DNA from: Theobroma cacao
Lineage: Eukaryota > Streptophyta > Magnoliopsida > Malvales > Malvaceae
Assembly (NCBI RefSeq): GCF_000208745.1
Contig: NC_030856.1
Location: forward strand, 478,354-542,353
Direction: 5' to 3'
DNA length: 64,000 bases
Positions within the stretch are counted from its first letter, which is position 1. Each line of letters begins with the position of its first letter. Shown piece by piece: positions 49,001 through 58,771 of this stretch. The position numbers and the translations under genes are program-made. Below the pieces are notes generated by a model that saw only the letters and a program-made list of their open reading frames with translations, had not been told where the DNA came from and did no database searches.

Positions 49001-51007
49001 TACTCAGCTGTTCCTCCACCTCCAGATGAGGAGTGGATTCCTCCACCTCCTCCTGATAATGAACAAGTTCCACCACCTCCTCCTGATAATGAACAGGTTC
49101 CTCCACCACCACCTGATGAGCCTCCTGAACATTCATATCCTCCTCCCCCATCTTATGCGGAGTCTGTGCCTCTCACTTATGCAGAACAATACAACCTAAC
49201 CTATTCTGATTCCAGTTATCAGTATTATGGACATGCAGTTAGTGAAGTCCCAATCGGTAGTTTCTATGGGCATGCTGATGGAAGTCAAGTTGCTGCACCC
49301 CAAGCCTCAATTTACTATCAAGCAGTTCCAAACACTTATTCTGAAAGTGCACCAGTTACTGTTAATCCTGTTGAACCTGTAACATTTTATGACCTTCAAG
49401 GCGGAGGAGCAACTTCTGTGCCTATTGCTGTTGGTACAGAAGCTACTCAGTTGTACAGTGAAGCTGGCACTATAACATACAATACTCTTGCTTCAAGTCA
49501 AATTCGATTCGATGATGAACTTGCAGTTGCAGGACCTGGTGTGAGAGGCAATGTTCCTACTGGTAGTGATAAGACTGAAGTAGCATCAGCGGGGATCTCT
49601 TCTACTTTGGCCACTATTGAAGCTCCTGCAACCATTTCTATTAAAGAAAGTTTTGCTGCAGCTGCTGCTGCTGCTGCATCCGCTGCAGTTGCAGCTTCAT
49701 CATCAGGTCCAAAGGTTTCATCTAAAGGTATACTTTTGGGCCATAAAGTGTAATGTATCAATTCAATATAAAATATGATGATAAGATGCGGAGAAACTCA
49801 AGCTATGATCTAGGCTTGTGATAGCAGTCAAATATTCTTATGAACCAAACAATTATTGGTTTTTCTGAGTGATATATCTGTACTTGAAAACTTTACAAAT
49901 GACAGTCATGACATTTGTTTACTGGAATTGACCAACTTGTGACTCTGTATCCTTTTTTGTTTGTCAGCTGCGCGAACTAAAAAGCGGACAGTTGCTGCCA
50001 CATCCTCCTTGAGGTCTAATAAGAAGGTCTCGAGTTTGGTGGATAAGGTAGAAGATTTACCTGTTTCAGAGTTTGGGGATTTATCTACTCCTTGATGGTA
50101 TTTTAATCTAGTTTGTTTCTGAAATTATTAGAATTAATGCTTCTCTCTTATCAGTGGAAAGCTGCCAAAGAGGAACTGCATGAGAATGCAGAAGATGAGC
50201 CAGAAAATCCCTATGCGATGTTGGAAAGAAAGCGACAACGGGAAATAGAGGTCTGTAAAATGAACCTTTGTTCTTTGCTTATTTATTCCTTGCCACTGGT
50301 TCTGGTGCCTTACTATTCTTTGATTGCAGGAATGGCGTGCCCAGCAAATTGCCAGTGGAGAGGCTAAAGATAATGCAAATTTTCAGCCTTTGGGTGGTGA
50401 TTGGTATGGATTTTATATTATATATGTTGACTTCTTTCCTCTTCTTTTTCTGGCTGCTTTAGACATCTTTGCTAGTCTCAGCTAGGTGAAAAAGAACATG
50501 AAGACTGAATGTCAAATAGATCTTACACTGCTACTGCCTTTTTCTCATCCACTTCTGCATTATATAGATCTTTCCAATTGCATAAAATATGCTCTTATAT
50601 ATATATATTGGCCCTTTTCGGTGATATGCCTTTTCGACATGATAAATATAGGCGTGAGAAAGTAAAGCGGAGGAGAGCACAACAGAAGGCCAAAGAAGCT
50701 GCAGAGACTCCCGCAGAGGTGGTTCCTGATGGAAACGAACAACCTGATTTAGATGAACTGTCAAGAGATCTTCCTTCTGGATGGCAGGTATATGTTGCAC
50801 TGCTTTCCCAGCTTTGGTAGCTTATTTCATAGAACTAGTTGAAGTTACCGTTCGAGAGGCTTAAAAGTTCTCTTATATGCTCTAATTGAATTTCCTCATT
50901 TACTTGCTGTTCTCTTCCACCAGGCTTATTGGGATGAAACTTCGAAACAGGTCTATTATGGGAATGTCAACACCTCAGAGACAACTTGGATTAGACCAAC
51001 AAAATAA
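46006..51007 (+). CDS. Two-WW-domain, proline-rich nuclear-type protein (FNBP4-like)
   Basis: Ten exons: 46006-46090, 46320-46406, 46975-47099, 47453-48195, 48358-49727, 49968-50047, 50155-50250, 50330-50403, 50652-50787, 50924-51007; 959 aa with all phases matching. The basic start MGKRKERRLAALSNAGRRVK suggests nuclear localisation. The first WW domain (about 181-211: GWRIVMHEESNQYYYWNVET, ETSWEVP) and a second at the extreme C terminus (LPSGWQAYWDETSKQVYYGN, ETTWIRP) both keep two tryptophans. Between them lie an acidic region, a proline-rich segment with repeated PPPPPDNEQV units, an alanine tract, and basic RREKVKRRRAQQ-type helices. Two WW domains around such a region recall animal formin-binding protein 4. 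WW domains bind proline-rich ligands, often in splicing or transcription; the exact role is not known to me. Confidence 0.92.
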
Positions 51008-51644
51008 ATTTGAGATGCACCATCAGTTTTTCTTGTTTTCATTCATTGAGTTGAATCAATGTAGTATTTCACGTATTTTTTCGCCCTCTTCATTCATACG
51101 GGTTTTACCCAAATGTATATCTTTCTAGAGGCAGATTAGGAATAGGAATGAATCAGGCATTTTTCCCTAATGGCAGAGACCAGAGAGCTACAATCTTGTA
51201 CTAGTCATTATTAGTTTGTTTTAAGGGTTTCTTTTTTATGGTCCAGGCTTGATATTCTTAAACCATTTTTGGCCTAAATTTGACATTTCGAATCAAACTC
51301 AAGGACTCCATGGACAGTCAACTCTCTTTCTATTGGATACCCCTCCACGCAAAGAAACTGAACATGAAAATACAGAAGAAAATGAGAGAATGCTGAGAGT
51401 TGCAAGGGAAGTAAGAGGCCATGAAAGCCAGTGAAAGAGAGGAAAAGGATAGAGTACAAAGCAAATTACTCATGCAATTTGATAAAATAGAAAGTTTTGA
51501 TGAACATTTTAACCCATTAAAGCTAACTGCATACACCTTGCGACATTTGATACATTAATTTCAGGAGATCACAACTGCATCATCATGCAACAACAGTTTT
51601 GAGTACTCAAAAGCTTTGGTACAGGAAACCCCTTTGGGAGCAGC
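51008..51644. other. Convergent 3' spacer
   Basis: Between the stop codons of the WW-domain gene (+) and the small serine-rich-like gene (-). It should hold both 3' UTRs. No other gene is seen. Confidence 0.5.
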
Positions 51645-51959
51645 CTACCGAGCTTGGAAGAAATCACTGATGGGTTCAGATTTGGTGGCACCAAGCAAAG
51701 CAAGGTTTGATCCGACAGAGCCTCCCCTTGTCATGCCAGAAGCTCTATGGTGTCGGCACCTGAAGGACCCAGCATGCGTCGTCGGAGAACAGAGGCAGTT
51801 CCACCTTCCTCCTGCTGGCTTGGTCCCTTCTCCTTGAGGCGAGACATGCATAGATGAATCCCTTTTGATTTCATCCATGTTGATTTCTGGTACAGAGAAC
51901 TTACTGTTCTTGCCCTTCAAGTCTATCTTTGGTGGCTTTGCTTCCTCCCTTTCGTCCAT
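51645..51959 (-). CDS. Small serine-rich-protein-like gene with CLCSPT motif
   Basis: A single exon of 104 aa. The ATG at 51959 (MDEREEAKPPKIDLKGKNSK) is used because the longer frame upstream opens only with TTG. The centre carries GRWNCLCSPTTHAGSFRCRH followed by HRASGMTRGGS, the signature of a plant group annotated as serine-rich protein-related. The CxCxPTxHxGSFRCRxHR pattern has three cysteines and two histidines, which might bind metal, but this is only an inference. No signal peptide or membrane segment. Function is unknown. From memory a related gene (At5g55980) sits next to CBL2 in Arabidopsis, which fits its place here. Confidence 0.8.
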   Translation of the reverse strand: MDEREEAKPPKIDLKGKNSKFSVPEINMDEIKRDSSMHVSPQGEGTKPAGGRWNCLCSPTTHAGSFRCRHHRASGMTRGGSVGSNLALLGATKSEPISDFFQAR

Positions 51960-53148
51960 GGTTTCCTTTTGGTGTGAACTTCGCAGAATATGCAAAAAAC
52001 AACTTTATAGTCACATGTCAATTAATCAACAGGATCAAAATCCTGAAAAATGATTGATTGCTTTTCAATGTTGAGTTTGCACTTGGAATGAGATCATGAT
52101 CCAAAATTTTGATTCTTCTTAAACACCCATTACCTAAATAATCATGCAGGTTTTGAATTCAAATCCGGGAAAAAAAAGTATTCTTGTTGTGTTCTTGGAA
52201 TGAGATCATGAATTAACAAGACCATTGTTGACAATAGGAGTTTGCACTTGGAATGTTATCACATCGAAAACTTTGATTCCTTCTATAACCATTACCTCAA
52301 TGACCATGCAGGTTTTGAATTCAAATCCGAAAAAACAAAAACTTATACGTTTGAAGAGTCTAAAATGGATTGGAAGGAAAAGAAGAACGACAAGGGCTTG
52401 CTTACCTGATAATTGGGGAACCAAGGGAAGATCACCCCAAAGTTTCTTGAAAAGAAATAATCCTGGCTTGAGCCTGTTAAGAATGTTTTGTCAAGGAAAT
52501 TAAGAGCCTGTAAAAATGGAGTATGGGTTTCTGATATGATTCAAAGGATGAATTAGAAAGATTTCATTTCCAATGGAGAAACAAGAATGTGACAGACAAA
52601 AAGAAAAGTTGTTTAAATTGCTAAAAACTTGCATTTTGGTTTCCTGTTGGTTGAGAACATGTGGTTAAACACCTAATCAGTAATTAATTTTCTAACCACT
52701 TATTTCTATATTTTGCATTCCACAATGGAATTTACTGACACATGCCTAGGATATATGCCAACAAACTCCCTCAGTAACATCCTAGGAGTTTTACATGCTA
52801 TAAACCCATTTTTTGTCTGTCCAAGTTGGACAGATGGGAATCCAATTCATGAGCATAAAATCATTTAGAACAAGAAATTTTCATAACATAATTCCAACAC
52901 AAAGTTTTACTCAAATATAGTTTCCTGCAACAAGCAAATGGCAGGCATGTAGCTTTCCTCAAGCCCTCAGTTTTGCTACCAATCCCTAGAGATTTGCTAG
53001 CTACTCCATGTAAGAGACATCAGGATACCAGGTAAATTAGATACTTAGACATTTTATTCCCCCTACATTCAGATAATCTGAAACACTAAGTAGATCAGAA
53101 CCACATAGTCTACTATGTTTGTCCTTCTTTTGCTCTCTGCTGAAGTTT
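51960..53148. other. Spacer upstream of the small serine-rich-like gene
   Basis: It holds the promoter of that gene and the FPS 3' UTR. A short internal duplication is visible: GGTTTTGAATTCAAATCCG occurs at 52149-52167 and 52310-52328, each preceded by GGAATGAGATCATGA- or GGAATGTTATCA-like sequence, about 160 bp apart. No gene is seen. Confidence 0.5.
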
Positions 53149-56039
53149 CTACTTCTTCCTCTGGTATATCTTCTTCCAGAATGACTTCAACACAGCTTGT
53201 ATTGCTTTGCTTGGATGAGCCTCGATTGATTTCATTATATTCTCATGACACTGGTTCTCGTACTCCGTAAATACACTCTGCAAGTAACACCAGAAACAAC
53301 TGTCAAAGAAATTTTGCAGGTTATGAATGGCGAAGCAGAAGCAGATGGAAGTAGGACAAAACCTGAAGATCCAGGACATTATAGAGCTCTTTCACTTTGT
53401 CAATACATGCTTTATCTGCTTGTCCGTAATTCTCCTGGCAATGAAATGCGTATAAATGGAGCAAGTCAGTAATGTTACAAAAGAAAGGAAATGATAACTC
53501 AGGAGTTGTGATTCCTGCTTACGGATAACAGTTTCTTTTGGTCCTCATTTGCACGTTCCAGAGCTTTTACAACCAACCAAGAGCACTTGAAGTCTTGAAT
53601 ATCAGTTCCATCCTAATAGAGAAGAAGACAATTAATTATTCAAACCCATTGCATTACCAGACAGCCATAGTAGCATAGCCCTGAAACTCACCTTGCCAAT
53701 GACATTAGGATCACCAAAACAATCTAGATAATCATCCTACAAATTTAAAAGATTTATCAGCTAAAAAGCAGAAAAGAAAGATGTTTGCTTATTTAATAGC
53801 TGACAGAAGGTGCTTCCAAACAGGAAATCTAGCCTTGCAACTAATGGTTCACCTGTACTTGAAAAACGGTCCCAATTTCAATAAGGATATCCTTCACATC
53901 AGTATGATTGTCAAGATTCTCTCCTGCCATAAGCAATGCACAAGCAACCTGGTTGCATGGAGATATAAGAAGCAATGAAATGTCAAAGCAGATTAAACAT
54001 ATCCTGATATAAAACTGCAATTTTTAGATCATTTTTCCAAAAATATGGAAGAGTTATTGATGCAGTGAAATGACAACAGATGTGAAGCTAAATGCCTGTA
54101 AAATGAATGACCAAGATGTATGCTAGAAGCAAGCTCAAATGGCCATTGATAACACTATAAATTGCTTCACTTGAGGAACATAGAAAGTTTACTCACTGGA
54201 AGGTGAAATGAGTAATAAGCCGTCTTATATTGAACAATCCTGCGGTGACTGCAATGGGAACAAATCAGTTGATATGTTGAGAATGCAGAAAAGAATACTA
54301 ATTTGCACTGAAGTTACATTAACTGCAACAATTTCAAAATAGTTCCTTACATTGACAATGTGTAATTTGATAGATCTTTCTTCCCAGGAATTGTGGTGAT
54401 TAAGTCTATCATTTGGCCCGAGGCTGTTTGAAATTCAACCTAGAATAAAAATACAAGTTCAGATACACCGGTTGGGACCAGATTATATCAAAAGCCAAAT
54501 GATCATCTGCGGTCTGCAGTAAGTTCAACAACAAACTCACCTCATTGAACAATTCTAGCAAATCCATGTAATAAGGCTTTCCTTTAAAGTGCTTCATGAG
54601 AATTCTGAAGATGTGGTTACGCAGAATTAACCCATCGTTGACAGCAATCAATCCAACCTATGATGAAACTTTCAGAAGTCAGAATTTCCATAAACATTCA
54701 GAAAGCTAGCCCCTCTGGTCTATCTCAAGTTTCTAACTCCTTTGACAGGAACAAAAATTGATCCCCAGAAAGTATAAAGGAAGTGACATGCTTTTATTGT
54801 AATACTAAGAAGGGAGGATCATTCTTGTTATGTCCTACATTTGGAAGCCTGAACCAGCATGGTTGACCTCTGCGCAGCTGAGAATTATCCGTAATATCAT
54901 CAAGAACAAGAAAATATGCTTGGAACTGCACAAATAATGCTAAAAAGTCAGTTCCTGTACAGCAACAATGAAACAACTGTAGTGATTATTGATGGAAAAT
55001 GAGGATCAATAAGAAAGTTTAGGTATCCTTTAGCCACACCCATTCAATGCACCAACCAAGGGCACATGCAAGAAAAAACTCCTCATCACTCAGCTCTTTT
55101 CCATCTTTCAAAAACTTGTAGCTGTCAATGACAGACAACCCTCGGTTCAGCTTTCCTGCCAACAAAAGAATCTGTAAGCATTCTTTAAAGAAAGATACAA
55201 AGCCTTTTTACTATGCGTTTTGAGGCCTTCAGAATAGTGATTAATCCACACCTCCAGGAACATTGTACTCCACCACCTGCAACAAAAGGAGAAAACAGAA
55301 AAATCACGATTTACAATTACGCGTAAGGAGAGATGGATGATGACAAATCCTGAAACTGAAACTAGTTAAAGCTCATAAGATCACACAATCTAATTGGGAT
55401 AGATACACTTTAAACGCCAGAGTGCATACATAGGCACAAAAGTAGACAAATGGATGATGCAACAGTTCAATTGCAGGTTCATAATGCATAGTTAGCAGGC
55501 CTGGGTAAAATTTCAAGAATCAGCTGATAAACTTCAAAGTTCAGAGTAGTCATGTTTTTTCCATCTCAAAACCAAATATTCTACTCCCACATCTTTTTTT
55601 TCTTTTCACACAAACACCCCAACCTTCCAGGACTAACAAAGAATTCATCAAAAGCCTTACAATTCAGAATCAATGCAGACTTTTATCCAACTCCAAACAC
55701 AAGTTCAAGCAAAAAGCACCTAACTTTACCCACAAAGAATGAAACTTTAACCGAGATTGAAACCAACAGCATGAAAACAAAGAAGCACGGAAAGTGCCTG
55801 CCCACCCTTGTAACTAAGAACAAGAAGAACCCAATACAAAACCATCCACAGCAAACGTAATTCACAAGGCAAAAACCTCACTACCAAAAGACAGGAGATA
55901 ACAGAGAGACAGAGAGAATGGAACTTACACGATCAACCCATTGGCGAGAATCATCAGTGAATTCAAAAGCAGGGTCATTAAGAAGCTCTGATTTGAGCAC
56001 AGAGAAGACCTCCTTAAACTTGTCTTTGATATCAACCAT
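53149..56039 (-). CDS. FPS: Farnesyl diphosphate synthase
   Basis: Twelve exons, complement of 55929-56039, 55252-55276, 55040-55155, 54839-54925, 54541-54657, 54351-54439, 54197-54248, 53853-53948, 53692-53736, 53523-53612, 53363-53434, 53149-53277; 342 aa, the standard length. The two aspartate-rich motifs are DDITD (93-97) and DDYLD (232-236), with [50 protein letters not shown] and C-terminal KKIYQRKK. The enzyme condenses IPP with DMAPP and then GPP to give FPP for sterols, ubiquinone side chains, sesquiterpenes and protein prenylation. A bulky Phe85 stands where Arabidopsis has Leu (GWCIEW-F-QAYFLV). The ATG at 56039 gives the usual short form; two in-frame upstream exons could give a longer form. 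Confidence 0.97.
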
Positions 56040-56125
56040 TTCTTCGCGTTTGCCTGCAAAGAGAGACCACAACTAAACTGAAAGATATGGTCGTTTACTA
56101 TAACAACGGGGAACAAACAAAGTAC

Positions 56126-56316
56126 TTATAAGACATGGATAGTGCATGTGGAACAGAAGGTGTTTGAGCAGAAAATGCCAGTGTCTGCAAAGAAAAACAC
56201 TAAACACAAGGTTGTCGTTTCCTATCCTACAGTTTGGCATTTGCCTACCTCAAACTTTGCACTCTTCTGCCAAAGAATTTGACTTTCTCAGCCGCAAATT
56301 GCACTGACTCTGCCAT
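56126..56316 (-). other. Possible upstream coding exons of FPS (N-terminal extension)
   Basis: Complement of 56249-56316 and 56126-56184, joined to 56040-56053. An ATG at 56316 opens MAESVQFAAEKVKFFGRRVQ and continues through GT-AG introns into HWHFLLKHLLFHMHYP, then ISKREE directly in frame with the FPS start Met. The segment adds 47 residues, is rich in Arg, Lys and His with few acids after residue 11, and could be a mitochondrial presequence, as in the long Arabidopsis FPS1 form. It could instead be leader sequence that happens to be open. Confidence 0.5.
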
Positions 56317-57377
56317 GGTCTTGTTAAGGCTGCTTTATAACAGTAATAAAATGATTTACATGGTAACGCGTATTTGACTCAATGATTAGTACAGGATTTA
56401 TTTACTTAAAAAAGCAGATTCGGATACGCATTTGACTCAATAATTAATACATGATTTTTTACTTAAAAGAGCAGATTCGAACGCGTATTTGATCCAATAA
56501 TTAGTATATGATTTTTTACTTAATAGAGGAGATTCGGACGCGTATTTATTAATATATGAAAGATAAATTTGAATTTACTTTCTAAAATAAAATGATTCAA
56601 CCACATATTTAATTTGATAATCAATGTATAATTTCTTACTCAGCAAGTAAATAGTACTTAACCCTATAGTGTAGCATGTACGACTTCAATTACCAACATT
56701 TTGATAGTCTCTTCCTTGCTAACAGGCTAATAGGCCATCCCATCTGCATTTTTCAACTCATAAGAAGAACTTTGATTTCACTAACCTACTGCTTAATTTG
56801 ACCAATGATATAGCCCACATACTTAGTATTAATTTCTGGTCCAACCCACAACTGTTTCAGCACTCAAAAGTCAGAATCAAGATTGATTTCCATGGTATTA
56901 ACAATGGACCTTGTTATTCAGGCCCAAGTTTAATGGTCAAAACACTTCCATTACTCACAACTCACAAGCAGTAAACACTACAGAAAATTGAGACTGATAT
57001 AATGAAGAAGTAGATTAGCTACTTTACATGCATTATTTTTACAGCAGGGGTTTGGAAAAGTTATACACATAGAAAGTGTGGGTATTGATTTCGAGAGGAG
57101 AAATGGGTTCTGCTGCCATTAGGAAGCAAAATTTGCCATTCTTTCTGCTATACATATTTCTCAGAAACAGTATGCTTTCAGTATATGGCCTTTTTTTTTT
57201 TGTGTATGGTTTTTGGTTACTGGTGAGCACCACTGTACAAACAAGAAAACTCACTCTAGTAACCTTTTGTAAATACAAATAAATCACACCATGGGGAATC
57301 AAGGACGAAAGTCGGAAGGGAAAAAGGAAAAAAAAATTGAGGAAGAAAGAGCTTCTGCAGCTGTGGTCTTTGCTTTC
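56317..57377. other. Spacer between RING ligase and FPS genes
   Basis: The FPS-proximal part is filled by a 57-bp tandem repeat (separate entry). The rest, to 57377, is the 3' UTR side of the RING ligase gene and unremarkable sequence. No gene seen. Confidence 0.5.
56365..56650. repeat. 57-bp tandem repeat, five decaying units
   Basis: Units begin at 56365, 56426, 56481, 56538 and 56597 with ACGCGTATTTGA or a variant. The consensus reads ACGCGTATTTGAcycaATaATTAgTAyAyGATTTTTTACTTAAaAgAGcAGATTCGgA. The first three copies are close; the last two carry insertions and substitutions. The array lies directly upstream of the FPS gene. Confidence 0.85.
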
Positions 57378-58771
57378 TTATCTCTCAAGTTCTTGTTTGC
57401 AAAGAGGACAGCAAGAAATAATCCGAAGCCACTGATCCACACATTTGAGGTGAAATATGTGGGAACATGGCAACTGCCTCACCTCTTCCTTGTCTTTGTA
57501 CTTGGCCAGGCAAATGCAGCATTCCTGTCGGATTCAACCCCCCGGGAAAACAAGGAAAAAGATTAGCCTGCAAGATTACTGTAAAGAGCATTGAGCATTG
57601 GTTATGGTATACTATGACTTACTGGATCTTCATTTGCGAGGCTTGCATTGCAGTCTGAATCATGGTCAAGCTCCAAGTTGGTGTTGATTTCTTTATATCT
57701 CCAACTAGGCAGCCTGGAGATCTGATCATCAGATGCCCCCCTGTCATTGGAACCCATGTTCATGTTGTATCCTAGGAGGCTGCTGATAAGTGGCACACAG
57801 CAACATAGAAGCAGGAACAGCAGGAACGGGAAAGAGTAGCTGAGAGCATTCCATGCTAGCAATGAGATACAGAGAACATGAAGATTCGGAGCTCGGTGGA
57901 AGGATCCAAAGCGAGAATCAAACACCCAAACATTTCCCATCACAAACCATATTGCAAAGAACAGCTCTAGCGAGGTCCGGCATTTGTTCATCAGATGTGA
58001 GCTCCTGAACATACTATATCTCAATTAATAGCCATTACAAGGAAGTTGACTAGTTGAAATCTTGTCATCAATCACAATTTGCAGTAACTTTGGATTAACC
58101 AGATATGATCAGAACTTTCCTACTTGATTTATTTTCTTGGGTTTCAACATATTCTTCCATAACTAACATACAGAGGTTGTCACCATGAACAACAGCAATG
58201 CAAAACTGAAACAAGTGGTGTAAATAAGATTTGATCTAGATGGACTTAGAACTGGGAAAAAAGCTTACCTTGATTCTTCATTTGCCCGCTGTTGTTCCAC
58301 GTCAGAAAGGCCAAAACCATCTCCTTGAGTTATGTAAAGATGGTGGTAACGACCATAAAGAAGTAACAAGCTGAGGAGACAACCAATGTCATAGCCAACA
58401 ATCCATATCCTCATAGGCCAAACAGGCCTCTCCTTCTTTGAAATGGCCAAAGTGAATGTTGTGATGCTTATTTGAATCACCAAAGCTAAGAACTCCAGCA
58501 TCATCCAAGTGCTTGAATTGAAAGGGTTCGACCCAAGATCGGATCTTGAACCATTTTGGTAGTGGAAAACTCTTCTTAAGAAGGTAAACCACCTTGCTCT
58601 GGATATCCTCATCGCCATTCTTATCAAGAGTGAAGAAGGGGGAGCACGAGGAGACCTGTTTCGGGCACCTGCAGCCATTCTATCTTCTCCTCCAGGAGGA
58701 TTCGATGAATATGAAACTGCAGTGCTTGAATTACACAACGAATCCGGTTGAAAAGAGTAACGGGTGTTCAT
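57378..58771 (-). CDS. Membrane RING-H2 E3 ubiquitin ligase
   Basis: Three exons, complement of 58269-58771, 57623-58004, 57378-57524; 343 aa. The first ATG is MNTRYSFQPDSL at 58771; the frame upstream opens only with TTG. The N terminus is soluble and basic. Membrane segments follow: about MMLEFLALVIQISITTFTLA, WIVGYDIGCLLSLLLLYG, LELFFAIWFVMGNVWVF and FPFLLFLLLCCCVPLISSLL. The last exon encodes the RING-H2 finger (from residue 296): CCICLAKYKDKEEVRQLPCS, HIFHLKCVDQWL, CCPLCK, a C3H2C3 set with all ligands present. This matches the plant At4g11680/At1g12760-like ligases that pass ubiquitin from E2 to membrane substrates; substrates are unknown. The protein ends LER right after the finger. 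Confidence 0.92.

Noticed and set aside
51960..51995. Longer N terminus for the small serine-rich-like protein
   Set aside because: The extension opens with TTG; the conserved-looking MDEREE start at 51959 is the first ATG.
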